NCBI RefSeq assembly: GCF_030695125.1
Contig: NZ_JAUYTP010000078.1
Coordinates: 1 to 64,000, forward strand
DNA from: Allobosea sp.
GTDB taxonomy: Bacteria > Pseudomonadota > Alphaproteobacteria > Rhizobiales > Beijerinckiaceae
Direction of reading: 5' to 3'
DNA length: 64,000 bases
The first letter of the stretch is position 1, and every line of letters starts with the position of its first letter. Position numbers and translations under genes: made by a program. This document shows, one piece after another, positions 1-8,588 of the stretch. Under the pieces are notes generated by a model. That model did not search any database, had not been told where the DNA came from, and saw only the letters and a list, made by a program, of their open reading frames with translations.

Positions 1-111
1 AGGGCAGATGTGTTCGACTACGTCGAGAGGTTCTACAACACGATCCGCAGGCACTCGGCCATCGGCTATCTCAGCCCGGCCGAGTTCGAAATGAAGGTGG
101 GATTAGCTTAA
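1..111 (+). CDS. IS3-family transposase, C-terminal end (partial)
   Basis: The reading frame is open from the first base and stops at TAA 109-111, giving the last 36 residues of a DDE transposase. The tail (FYNTIRRHSAIGYLSPAEFE) is the typical end of the rve integrase core of IS3-family OrfB, in which the N..R.H..LgYlSP motif follows the catalytic Glu. The catalytic residues lie outside the window, so activity cannot be judged. The gene ends at the edge of an accessory stretch that also holds the AT-richer ImmA-type unit. Confidence 0.85.
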   Translation, partial: RADVFDYVERFYNTIRRHSAIGYLSPAEFEMKVGLA

Positions 112-112
112 C

Positions 113-141
113 TGACCGTCCACGAAACCGGCAGCAGGCCA
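113..141 (+). mobile_element. Probable right end of the IS3-family element
   Basis: The bases directly after the transposase stop (TGACCGTCCACGAAACCGGC...) resemble the terminal inverted repeats of IS3-family elements, which often lie just past orfB. The left end is outside the window, so the repeat cannot be matched. This is an inference from position and resemblance. Confidence 0.4.
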
Positions 142-188
142 TGAGGCTCGCGCGTCAGCAGCGGTGAGGCTTGCGCCCCGCTGGTCCA

Positions 189-241
189 GGGGCCGACACC
201 TCTCCCCTGCCCCTCTCCTTACAGGAGAGGGGTTCCCCGCG
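189..241 (+). repeat. 53-bp inverted repeat, left copy
   Basis: Reading 189-241 in reverse complement gives 2317-2369 with a single mismatch by eye. Inside it is a small palindrome (CTCTCCTTACAGGAGAG). The two copies are inverted and flank the ImmA-type unit. Other partial copies exist (for example 2437-2471), so it belongs to a dispersed family. Confidence 0.85.
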
Positions 242-270
242 CCCTTCTCCACATCCGCAACGACTCTTCC

Positions 271-315
271 CTTCTCCCGGATGGGAGAAGGTGGCGCGGA
301 GCGCCGGATGAGGGC
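271..315 (+). repeat. 45-bp palindromic repeat, inverted copy at 2998-3042
   Basis: The stretch starts with the near-perfect hairpin CTTCTCCCGGATGGGAGAAG and continues into GCGCGGAGCGCCGGATGAGG. Its exact reverse complement is present at 2998-3042. Confidence 0.85.
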
Positions 316-464
316 CTGCCGTCGCAGCAAACAGGCGCCACGGCTCCGTTACGTTTAAGCGATGAGCGGCGGTCCCTCACCCCTGCCCCTCTCCCATCCG
401 GGAGAGGGGGGACCCGCGGACTTGGCTGGGGACGATGAGCGATGTGGAGAGCAGGGGTTAATTA

Positions 465-1589
465 TCAATTTTTTGAGAGGCTCAGAAGCGCAATTTTTTC
501 CGGTAAGAGTGGTATTCTTTGGCCTGTTATGTTTGCTAATAGTTCCGGTGTAATTCCAACGCTTGTGATTGTCTGATGAATTGAGATTATGTCGCGGTTG
601 GTGATCCAATTAATGGCTGCGTTTAGTAGCTCCGGTTCTTCGAGTGTGATGTTTTCATCATATTTCTCAATTTTAGATTGCCCTGTTTTCACAAGTTGTA
701 TATTTGCAGTCCTGTACTGCGCTGCATCAATTATTCCTAAATCAAGCGCGCGACGGACGATTGCGCGTACTGATACTTTCCAGCGAAGTTTCATTTGGAA
801 CAGCGCATTCCAGTCGAGCGTCCTTCTGCCTCTTGGAAATTCGCGCGCGAAAGCGGCGCGCGGGATCAAGAATGCGCCAGCAAATCTATGGGCCTCCGCT
901 TCCGTGGCGCTGTCGCCTGTTACAATCCCCTGATGCATGATGATGTGAGCAGCTTCGTGAGCGAGGTCGAAGCGCAAGCGGGAGCCCGCATTTTTGGCCA
1001 TCGATCGAACGATGATTGGTCGCCGCCGAGATATAGAAAGCGCGTCGATCCGATCCGTGAGGTCATCGAAATTGACTACGACTGCGCCAGCATTCTCTAC
1101 CACACGCATCATACTAGTAATCGGGCCATCGAGTCCTAGTCTCCAGTGCAATCTTGTGTATTCAGCGGTACGTTCAATTGCGTCCGGTGATGCTGGGCGC
1201 CCTGAGTCTGGGAAGTTTACATTGGGCATCCGCACTTGATCTTCTAGTGCATCGACCAATGACTCTAGAACCGTACCGCGAGCTACCGTTTGCGCAACTA
1301 GTCCGCGTGGCGCGCTTGCCAGCCGTCTAAAATGACAATCTTCTTCCCGTACTGGGTTTCCCGCGGGAAGTGAGAAGAATGACGAAGTTACGGAAAGCGC
1401 GGCTGCCAAAGCCTCACGCATTTCAACTGTGGGTTCCTTTGCGCCCGTCTCAAGCTGATGAATAAACTGTCGGCTGGCCGCAACGCGCCCACCCAGATCA
1501 TCAAGCGAGAGCCCAGCAACAAGTCGGGCCAGTCGTAGTTTGTCGCCATAGAACATTTGCGCATTTAATGCCGAGCGTTGGCCCGGCAT
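465..1589 (-). CDS. HTH (XRE) regulator with ImmA/IrrE metallopeptidase domain
   Basis: A 374-residue fusion. It has an N-terminal helix-turn-helix at about residues 12-70 (KLRLARLVAGLSLDDLGGRV) and a central peptidase domain with the zinc motif HEAAH (in FDLAHEAAHIIMH) followed by EAEAHRFAGAFLIP, which supplies the third acidic ligand. This is the DUF955/ImmA layout of proteins that cleave or sense repressors in phage, ICE and toxin-antitoxin systems. About 100 C-terminal residues follow that I do not recognise. I chose ATG 1589 because AAAGGA sits just upstream; a TTG at 1613 would overlap the upstream gene. The gene is downstream of, and likely co-transcribed with, the 203-aa gene. Base use is visibly AT-richer than in the rest of the window, which suggests transfer. 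Confidence 0.85.
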   Translation of the reverse strand: MPGQRSALNAQMFYGDKLRLARLVAGLSLDDLGGRVAASRQFIHQLETGAKEPTVEMREALAAALSVTSSFFSLPAGNPVREEDCHFRRLASAPRGLVAQTVARGTVLESLVDALEDQVRMPNVNFPDSGRPASPDAIERTAEYTRLHWRLGLDGPITSMMRVVENAGAVVVNFDDLTDRIDALSISRRRPIIVRSMAKNAGSRLRFDLAHEAAHIIMHQGIVTGDSATEAEAHRFAGAFLIPRAAFAREFPRGRRTLDWNALFQMKLRWKVSVRAIVRRALDLGIIDAAQYRTANIQLVKTGQSKIEKYDENITLEEPELLNAAINWITNRDIISIHQTITSVGITPELLANITGQRIPLLPEKIALLSLSKN

Positions 1590-1609
1590 TATTCCTTTAA
1601 TTGTCACAC

Positions 1610-2221
1610 TCAAGCTCTGTTGGGGGCGGAGTCGGTCTCGTCAATACGATCGCCGGCTTTGTCCGAAGGATCTCCGACAAATGGCGGAGGAAGCTCGAGG
1701 CCCTCAGGCCGGGCGTCGCTAATCGACACGATGAGGGGGGCTGCGTCAGCGAGCGGAAGCGGCCAAACCAATTCAGGCTGTTTATTTCGTAGGGCAACAA
1801 AGCTGGCGTCCAGCAGCGAACCATCTAGGTCAGTCGTCACGCCGAGTCGAAAAAGTACGCCAGCGGTTAGGATGTCGGGCTCTAAGTCGAGCAAAAGCTG
1901 TTCTCGGGGTGTCGCCGATGAAATTTTGCTCGTAGGTTCTACGGGGTCACCCCGCCAGAAGCGCATCGGGACACCCCCAACGCTGAATTGGAAATGTTTG
2001 CTGGGATCAATCACCGCCAGCCACTCGAAGCCTGGTTTGCCGGCAACCTGGATGATCTGGAAGCAGCCGAAATTGTACGCGCAAACTCCGAGCGTCCAGT
2101 TATCGTCGCCGATAGCCGGATCGAAGCGGTCAACTGCGTTGCCGCGCCCGATAGCGAGCAACTGCGCAACCTTGACGAGCCGGTCTTTGGTTAACTCCGG
2201 GTGGTAGTCCCAAGGCAGCAT
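1610..2221 (-). CDS. Unknown 203-aa protein, partner of the ImmA-type regulator
   Basis: First gene of the two-gene unit. ATG 2221 is preceded by AGGAGA at a good distance. The protein is soluble, with no signal peptide or membrane segment, rich in Trp, Asp and Pro (MLPWDYHPELTKDRLVKVAQ at the start), and ends in a charged, probably disordered tail. I do not recognise the family. The next gene starts 20 bases downstream, so the two are probably translated from one message. By analogy with ImmA/ImmR and HTH-peptidase pairs it could be the effector or substrate of the downstream protein; this is inference only. Like its partner it is AT-richer than the flanking DNA. Confidence 0.7.
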   Translation of the reverse strand: MLPWDYHPELTKDRLVKVAQLLAIGRGNAVDRFDPAIGDDNWTLGVCAYNFGCFQIIQVAGKPGFEWLAVIDPSKHFQFSVGGVPMRFWRGDPVEPTSKISSATPREQLLLDLEPDILTAGVLFRLGVTTDLDGSLLDASFVALRNKQPELVWPLPLADAAPLIVSISDARPEGLELPPPFVGDPSDKAGDRIDETDSAPNRA

Positions 2222-2255
2222 TGTCTACTTCTCCTAAGGTCCGGGCGATTATCTG

Positions 2256-2284
2256 AATATGTCAACCGAACTGGCGTGTGTCAA
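2256..2284 (-). promoter_or_regulatory. Predicted promoter of the ImmA-type unit, with direct repeats
   Basis: On the minus strand a perfect TTGACA (2279-2284) is followed after 17 bases by CATATT (2256-2261). A second TTGACA lies at 2260-2265, so the hexamer is directly repeated 19 bases apart, about two helical turns. This could be a binding site for the HTH regulator. The start codon is 35 bases downstream of the -10 box. Confidence 0.5.
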
Positions 2285-2316
2285 GCGGCCAGCTGTGCTT
2301 CGTGGATCCGGTAAAA

Positions 2317-2369
2317 CGCGGGGAACCCATCTCCTGTAAGGAGAGGGGCAGGGGAGAGGTGTCGGCCCC
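2317..2369 (-). repeat. 53-bp inverted repeat, right copy
   Basis: Reverse complement of 189-241 with one difference (CCCATCTCC here against CCCCTCTCC). It lies about 95 bases upstream of the start codon of the 203-aa gene. Confidence 0.85.
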
Positions 2370-2575
2370 TCGACCCGTAAGGCGTCGAGCCAACCGCAGC
2401 CGGCGGGGAGGGCTCGCCCTCTGCGACGGACGGCCTACACCTCACCCTGCCCTCTCCTTACAGGAGAGGGTTCTGCGTCGAGGTTCCGCACCAAGCCTGC
2501 GCCACCCGGAACAATCCTCCCCACGCTCTGTTTCCCGCGAAAGGGCCCTTCCGGCCCCGTCAGGGAGATAAAACC

Positions 2576-2869
2576 ATGTTCAGGACCACCCTAACCCTCG
2601 CCGCGCTCGGATTCGTGCTGGCGCTGTCGCCGGCCGGGGCGCAGACCGCGCCGGCGGCGCCGGACACCACGCCGCTGCCGCCGACCACCTGCAGCACGGT
2701 CGAGCTGTCCAAGATGAACGCCGAGACCGCCAAGATCACCGACCCGGACAAGAAGGCGGTCGCGATGAAGGAACTGACCCTCGCCACCGACCGGATGGCC
2801 AAGGACGACATGAAGGGCTGCGCGACCCATCTCGGCAACGCCATCCGGATGATCCCCGGGCGGGGTTGA
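2576..2869 (+). CDS. Small secreted hypothetical protein
   Basis: 97 residues with a clear signal peptide (MFRTTLTLAALGFVLALSPAGAQ, cleavage probably after AGA or GAQ). The mature part of about 74 residues has two cysteines (TTCSTVELSKM and KGCATHLGNAIRM) that could form one disulfide, and is otherwise helical and charged. It begins after GGGAGATAAAACC, a plausible ribosome-binding site. The repeat-rich DNA on both sides suggests it stands alone. Family not recognised; a periplasmic location is likely. Confidence 0.7.
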   Translation: MFRTTLTLAALGFVLALSPAGAQTAPAAPDTTPLPPTTCSTVELSKMNAETAKITDPDKKAVAMKELTLATDRMAKDDMKGCATHLGNAIRMIPGRG

Positions 2870-2997
2870 GGGGCGGGTGCCCCGTGACGGCAGGGCGCGG
2901 GGAACCCTTCTCCCGGATGGGAGAAGGGCAGGGATGAGGGACCGCGGCTGCTCATTGAAACGGCACGGCGCCGTCGCGCTTCGACCTGAAGCCGCAG

Positions 2998-3042
2998 GCC
3001 CTCATCCGGCGCTCCGCGCCACCTTCTCCCATCCGGGAGAAG
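2998..3042 (-). repeat. 45-bp palindromic repeat, inverted copy of 271-315
   Basis: Exact reverse complement of 271-315 by direct reading, ending in the hairpin CTTCTCCCATCCGGGAGAAG. Confidence 0.85.
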
Positions 3043-3490
3043 GGAAGTGGCGTTGCGCTTCCCTTCAATCTTATCCCCGTCCCCCGCACCCGTGCCTATT
3101 CTCCCCTCGCTCCGCCCGACCAAGGGGGCTGTCGCGAGGCATCGTGCGGCCGGGCGGGGTTTGCGGGTTTCGTCGTTCGAGGCCGTTGCGGGCCAAAGAC
3201 GGCGGAGGCGCAGATCGCCATCGCGCGGGTGAGTCAGGCCGCGCGACCTGTGACACGGATAACCAGAAGGCGATCTGGTCGGCACAAAAGACCCGCGTGC
3301 GGGACGGGGTAGCGGCTGTTGGCGCTGCTTCGACACAGACATCGACATCGGCACGCAGCCGTCGACTGCGACGCCGCCCCGTCCCGCGCATCCCCTCGGA
3401 TACGCCTTGGAGAGCCCGAAACCCCGCGGCGTGAGCCGGCCGGGGGTTTCGGTGCGTCGGTCGGGGCGTGACACAGGTTCAGACATACGC

Positions 3491-3592
3491 CGTCATCCCG
3501 GACAAGCCGCGCAGCGGCGCCGATCCAGGATCCATTCCGGAACGGGTCAGGCATGGATCCCGGATCTCCGCTTCGCTGCGTCCGGGATGACC
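3491..3592. repeat. Family A palindromic element (A1)
   Basis: Begins CGTCATCCCGGACAAGC and ends CGTCCGGGATGAC. The inner arms are GATCCAGGATCCAT and ATGGATCCCGGATC, so the whole unit can fold on itself. The same layout recurs at about ten other places in the window. Confidence 0.85.
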
Positions 3593-3711
3593 GCGCGGGG
3601 GAGAGGGCTGGTCATGAGAGGGGAAGCGGCGCGCACCGCCCCTCCGCTCTTGCCGGGCCGGCGGGGCTGCCGTAACCGGGAGGTTCCGAGCGCCCGCCCG
3701 AAGACCCTGCC

Positions 3712-4890
3712 ATGACCGCCACGCTTTCCCAACGCTATGCCGCCCTGGTCGAATCCGGGGCGATCGAGCGCGATCCGGCGCAGGTCGTGGTGGTGAAGCG
3801 GCTGTCGGCGCTGGCCGAGACGCTGGCGGCGCAACGGCTGGCGCAGAAGAGCAGCGCGCTGGGCTGGCTCTTCGGCAAGAAGGCGGCGGCCAGGGACGTG
3901 CCCAAGGGGCTCTACATCTGGGGCTCGGTCGGCCGCGGCAAGACCATGCTGATGGACCTGTTCTACGACTCCGTGCCGATGCCGCTGCGGCGGCGGGTGC
4001 ATTTCCACGCTTTCCTCGCCGATGTTCACGGCCGCATCCACGCCTATCGCCAGAAGCTCAAGGCCGGCGAGGTCAAGGACCCCGATCCGATCGGACCCGT
4101 CGCGGCGGATCTGGCGAAGGAGGCCCGGCTGCTCTGCTTCGACGAGTTCACCGTCACCGACATCGCCGATGCGATGATCCTGGGGCGGCTGTTCACGGCG
4201 CTGTTCGCGGCCGGGGTGGTGGTGGTCGCGACCTCGAATGTCGAGCCGTCGCGGCTCTATGAGGGCGGGCTGAACCGGGCGCTGTTCCTGCCCTTCGTGG
4301 CGCTGCTGGCCGAGAAGGTCGAGGTGCTCAAGCTGGAGGCGCGCACCGATTTCCGGATGGAGAAGCTCGGCGGCGCGCCGGTCTACCGCGTGCCGGCCGA
4401 TGCGGCGGCTGAGGCCGCGCTCGACGACGCCTTCCGCAAGCTTTCCGGAGCGACGAAGGGGCAGCGCCTCGTCATCGACGTGAAGGGCCACGACCTCGTC
4501 GTACCGCAGGCGGCGGCCGGCGTGGCACGGGCGGGCTTCGGCGATCTCTGCAGCAAGGCCTATGGCGCTTCGGACTATATCGCCCTGGCGCAGCGCTTCC
4601 ACACGCTGGTGCTCGACGACATCCCGGTGCTCGCCGACGAGCAGCGCAACGAGACCAAGCGCTTCATCATCCTGATCGACACGCTCTACGAGCATCATGT
4701 GAAGCTCGTCGCCTCCGCCCAGGCCGAGCCGCATGAACTCTACCGCGCCACCACCGGGCGCGAGGCCTTCGAATTCGACCGCACGGTGTCGCGGCTGATC
4801 GAGATGCGTTCGGACGATTATCTGCGCCTGCCGCATGGAAGGGCGGATTCGGCGGCGAGCGGCGACAGCGGCGGGCTGGTGGAGACGTGA
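3712..4890 (+). CDS. zapE: Cell division protein ZapE (AFG1-like ATPase)
   Basis: 392 residues, matching the ZapE/AFG1 family. The P-loop is GSVGRGKTM at about residues 70-78, preceded by the family-typical GLYIWG; the Walker B motif is LLCFDEFTVTDIADA at about 141; a sensor-like VVATSNVEPSRLYEGGLNR follows. ZapE is a cytoplasmic ATPase that acts at the division septum on FtsZ polymers. In Hyphomicrobiales zapE commonly sits upstream of mdh and the suc genes, as here. The gene lies between two family A palindromes. Confidence 0.93.
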   Translation: MTATLSQRYAALVESGAIERDPAQVVVVKRLSALAETLAAQRLAQKSSALGWLFGKKAAARDVPKGLYIWGSVGRGKTMLMDLFYDSVPMPLRRRVHFHAFLADVHGRIHAYRQKLKAGEVKDPDPIGPVAADLAKEARLLCFDEFTVTDIADAMILGRLFTALFAAGVVVVATSNVEPSRLYEGGLNRALFLPFVALLAEKVEVLKLEARTDFRMEKLGGAPVYRVPADAAAEAALDDAFRKLSGATKGQRLVIDVKGHDLVVPQAAAGVARAGFGDLCSKAYGASDYIALAQRFHTLVLDDIPVLADEQRNETKRFIILIDTLYEHHVKLVASAQAEPHELYRATTGREAFEFDRTVSRLIEMRSDDYLRLPHGRADSAASGDSGGLVET

Positions 4891-4918
4891 GGTGAAACCG
4901 TTGCTTTCATCCCTCCGC

Positions 4919-5068
4919 CGTCATCCCGGACAAGCGGCGAAGCCGCGCCGATCCGGGATCCATTCCGGAGCCTGGCCGATGAACGCTCCGGAATGGATCC
5001 CGGATCTGCGCGGAGTTTATCCTTGGGCCGATCGTAGATCGGACCCGAGGGCTGCGCCCGGGATGACG
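4919..5068. repeat. Family A palindromic element, extended form (A2)
   Basis: Starts CGTCATCCCGGACAAGCGGC and ends GCGCCCGGGATGACGGCGCG. The inner arms GGATCCATTCCGGAGC and GCTCCGGAATGGATCC pair, and an additional internal segment (about 5005-5050) makes it longer than the other copies. Confidence 0.85.
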
Positions 5069-5099
5069 GCGCGTTTCGGTCAAAGGTCCCGATAGCGCC

Positions 5100-5699
5100 A
5101 TGACCCTGCGCGAGCCGAGCGAGACCCGCATCCTCACGGTCGCCAGCGAGCATCTGCGCCGGTTCGGGCTGAAGCGCTTCACGGTCGTCGCGGTGGCCGA
5201 AGAGGCGGGCATGACCCATGCCAATGTCTACCGCTACTTCCCCTCGCGCGCGGCGCTGGTCGATGCCGTGGTCGATGTCTGGCTGAAGGCGACCGAGCGG
5301 CGGCTCGCCGACATCGCCGATGGGCCCGATCCCGCCGACGACAAGCTCGAGCGGCTGATCCTGGCGCTGGCCAAGGCCAATCGCGACCTGCTGACCGAGG
5401 AGCCGCAGCTGTTTGCGGCCCTGTCGCAGGCGGTGGCGAAGCGCCATGCGATCAGCCGGCGCAACCGGGCCCGGGTGCGGGCGCTGTTCGAGCGGGTGAT
5501 CGACGAGGGCATCGCGTCGGGCACCTTCGAGCCGCGCGACCGCGACCGGGCGATCGCCTTCGTCATCGACGCGACGCACCGCTTCATCCATCCTGCGGCG
5601 CTGGAGCTGGAATCGGACGTGCCGCAGGCCTCGATCGACATCCGCCTGTCGACGCTGATCCGGGTCTCGCTGCGGGTGCTGATCAGCGGTCTGGTCTGA
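5100..5699 (+). CDS. TetR/AcrR-family transcriptional regulator
   Basis: 199 residues, the usual TetR length. The N-terminal DNA-binding domain is at about residues 10-57, with the recognition helix region VAEEAGMTHANVYRYFPSRA. The C-terminal half is helical and unlike any ligand-binding domain I can name. It lies alone on the plus strand between zapE and mdh, 31 bases after repeat A2. Its target is not evident; the 261 bases downstream before mdh could carry an operator, but no clear palindrome was seen there. Confidence 0.88.
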   Translation: MTLREPSETRILTVASEHLRRFGLKRFTVVAVAEEAGMTHANVYRYFPSRAALVDAVVDVWLKATERRLADIADGPDPADDKLERLILALAKANRDLLTEEPQLFAALSQAVAKRHAISRRNRARVRALFERVIDEGIASGTFEPRDRDRAIAFVIDATHRFIHPAALELESDVPQASIDIRLSTLIRVSLRVLISGLV

Positions 5700-5960
5700 A
5701 AAATCCTGTGACGAATTACATCTTCTGTAAATTGTCATTGTGGCTGTCTCGTGCCATTCTGGGGCAGGATTCGGGGCAAATCCCGCCAAGTCCTTGAAAA
5801 GTCAGGCGACGCGGGTGACGCTTCGGCAGCTGTGGCGCTGGCGCGGGCCTGTCCGGCTCCAGCGCGTCAGGGTTGCGGCAAAAGGGCCATTTGGGCCAAA
5901 GGAGCCGACGGTTTCGCCGGTTCTCCGGCATTTCGCAGCGTCAGGACAAAGGACTAGGCC

Positions 5961-6923
5961 ATGGCCCGCAAGAAGATCGCCCTCATCGGCGCCGGCCAGA
6001 TCGGCGGCACGCTCGCCCATCTCGCCGGCTTGAAGGAACTCGGCGACATCGTGCTGTTCGACATCGCCGACGGCATCCCGCAGGGCAAGGGCCTCGACAT
6101 CGCCGAGTCGTCCCCGGTCGACGGCTTCGACGCGGCCTACAAGGGCACCTCGTCCTATGAGGACATCAAGGGCGCCGACGTGATCATCGTCACCGCCGGC
6201 GTGCCGCGCAAGCCCGGCATGAGCCGCGACGACCTGATCGGCATCAACCTCAAGGTGATGAAGGCCGTCGGCGAGGGCATCAAGACCTATGCCCCCAAGG
6301 CCTTCGTGATCTGCATCACCAACCCGCTCGACGCGATGGTCTGGGCGCTGCAGAAGTTCTCGGGCCTCAAGCCCAACATGATCTGCGGCATGGCCGGCGT
6401 GCTCGACTCCGCCCGCTTCCGCCACTTCCTCGCCGACGAGTTCCAGGTTTCGGTCAAGGACGTCTCGGCCTTCGTGCTGGGCGGTCATGGCGACGACATG
6501 GTGCCGCTGGTGCGCTACTCCGGCGTCGCCGGCATCCCGCTGCCCGACCTGATCAAGATGAAGTGGACGACGCAGGAGCGCATCGACGCCATCGTCGACC
6601 GGACCCGCAAGGGTGGCGGCGAGATCGTCAACCTGCTCAAGACCGGCTCGGCCTTCTATGCGCCCGCCGCGTCCGCGATCGCCATGGCCGAGAGCTATCT
6701 CAAGGACCAGAAGCGCGTGCTGCCGGCGGCGGCCGCGCTGCGGGGCCAGTATGGCGTGCGCGACATGTTCCTGGGCGTGCCGGTCGTGATCGGCGCCAAG
6801 GGCGTCGAGCGCGTCGTCAAGATCCGCCTCAACAAGACCGAGCAGGAGATGCTGTCGAAGTCGGTGGCGTCCGTGCAGGGCCTGATCGAGGCCTGCAAGG
6901 CTATCGATTCGTCACTGGCGTGA
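5961..6923 (+). CDS. mdh: Malate dehydrogenase
   Basis: 320 residues. It oxidises malate to oxaloacetate with NAD in the TCA cycle. The N-terminal dinucleotide fold has GAGQIGGTLAH (residues 10-20) with Asp (FDIAD) at the end of beta-2, typical of NAD use. The active-site loop has RKPGMSRDDL, ITNPLD follows, and the catalytic His lies in LGGHGDDMVPLVRYS at about 174. This is the LDH-like MDH class of Alphaproteobacteria. It is first in the block mdh-sucCDAB-lpd. Confidence 0.97.
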   Translation: MARKKIALIGAGQIGGTLAHLAGLKELGDIVLFDIADGIPQGKGLDIAESSPVDGFDAAYKGTSSYEDIKGADVIIVTAGVPRKPGMSRDDLIGINLKVMKAVGEGIKTYAPKAFVICITNPLDAMVWALQKFSGLKPNMICGMAGVLDSARFRHFLADEFQVSVKDVSAFVLGGHGDDMVPLVRYSGVAGIPLPDLIKMKWTTQERIDAIVDRTRKGGGEIVNLLKTGSAFYAPAASAIAMAESYLKDQKRVLPAAAALRGQYGVRDMFLGVPVVIGAKGVERVVKIRLNKTEQEMLSKSVASVQGLIEACKAIDSSLA

Positions 6924-6927
6924 TCTA

Positions 6928-7010
6928 GGGCAGTCGGCGAGGGGCCGTGAGCCGTCGTGACCATGCGATGGCTCACTGTCTCACTGCCCAATGCCGATTG
7001 CCGACTGCCC
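6928..7010. repeat. Inverted repeat in the mdh-sucC junction
   Basis: GGGCAGTCGGC at 6928-6938 is matched by GCCGACTGCCC at 7000-7010, with related words between (GCCGATTGCC). It occupies most of the 118-base gap and could form a long stem in the mRNA between mdh and sucC. It may act as an attenuator or processing site, or be another dispersed repeat. Confidence 0.75.
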
Positions 7011-7041
7011 AAATAACCTTCGCTTCAGGGAAACCGAGCAC

Positions 7042-8238
<1,197 letters not shown>

Positions 8239-8240
8239 TC

Positions 8241-8588
8241 GTGACGTACGCGGGAGCACTTATCGTTTCAGGATTGGTGGCAGCTCTGCTGTCACTGGTC
8301 CTGCTGCGTGTGCTTCCGCAGCTTGTCGGGAAATTTGGGGGGAGCAGAAGTAAGGCGTTCGCTCTCGTCGCCGGTTTTCTGCTGGTCGGCCTGATTTGGT
8401 TAGGCCTGCTGGATGCGCACCGTGATCTGTGTGTGGCTAACTATGCCGATGCCGAGTTCCGCTGCGACCTGTCTTTTCCGCTTCTCATCACAAGTTCGCT
8501 GAGCGTCTTGATTGTAATCCTGTCGCAAATCCCCTTTGCGGCGTCCGTATTCGCGCCCTCGGGGCTTCGACATAAGAGCGAGATCTAG
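8241..8588 (+). CDS. Small membrane protein between sucC and sucD
   Basis: 115 residues from GTG 8241, two bases after the sucC stop; its TAG 8586-8588 directly abuts the sucD ATG. Three hydrophobic segments are visible: about residues 4-30 (AGALIVSGLVAALLSLVLL), 40-58 (AFALVAGFLLVGLIWLGLL) and 80-103 (PLLITSSLSVLIVILSQIPF). Between the second and third is a short loop with two cysteines (LCVANYADAEFRCD). Codon use is noticeably less GC-biased than in sucC and sucD. I do not recognise a family. sucC and sucD are normally adjacent, so this is an insertion that keeps the reading order intact. Confidence 0.72.
   Translation: MTYAGALIVSGLVAALLSLVLLRVLPQLVGKFGGSRSKAFALVAGFLLVGLIWLGLLDAHRDLCVANYADAEFRCDLSFPLLITSSLSVLIVILSQIPFAASVFAPSGLRHKSEI

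Larger units (their letters stand above)
112..464. other. Gene-free stretch filled with palindromic repeats
   Basis: No gene is supported here. It holds the putative IS end and three repeat copies: 189-241, 271-315 (hairpin CTTCTCCCGGATGGGAGAAG at 271-290) and about 362-418. Each has an inverted counterpart to the right of the ImmA unit, at 2317-2369, 2998-3042 and about 2897-2950. Confidence 0.8.
2222..2575. other. Intergenic region with promoter and repeats
   Basis: It contains the predicted promoter for the leftward unit, the right 53-bp repeat copy, and a further partial copy of the same family at about 2437-2471 (CTCTCCTTACAGGAGAG). No gene is supported. Confidence 0.7.
2870..3711. other. 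842-bp gene-free region with palindromic repeats
   Basis: It holds repeat copies at about 2897-2950 and 2998-3042 (inverted counterparts of repeats left of the ImmA unit) and a family A palindrome at 3491-3592. Bases 3045-3490 show nothing I can name: open frames there have no homology signal and no convincing ribosome-binding site. Confidence 0.65.

Noticed and set aside
1590..1613. TTG start at 1613 for the HTH-ImmA gene
   Set aside because: ATG 1589 has AAAGGA close by and avoids the overlap; the extra residues add nothing to the HTH domain.
2278..2571. 97-codon frame upstream of the small secreted protein
   Set aside because: It lies almost wholly inside dispersed repeats and has no ribosome-binding site.
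3045..3490. RNA gene or small protein in the longest gene-free stretch
   Set aside because: No cloverleaf, no strong hairpin with a T-run and no convincing start site could be seen.
189..3592. CRISPR-like array from repeated hairpins
   Set aside because: The repeats are inverted, irregularly spaced and of several kinds; there are no uniform spacers and no cas genes.
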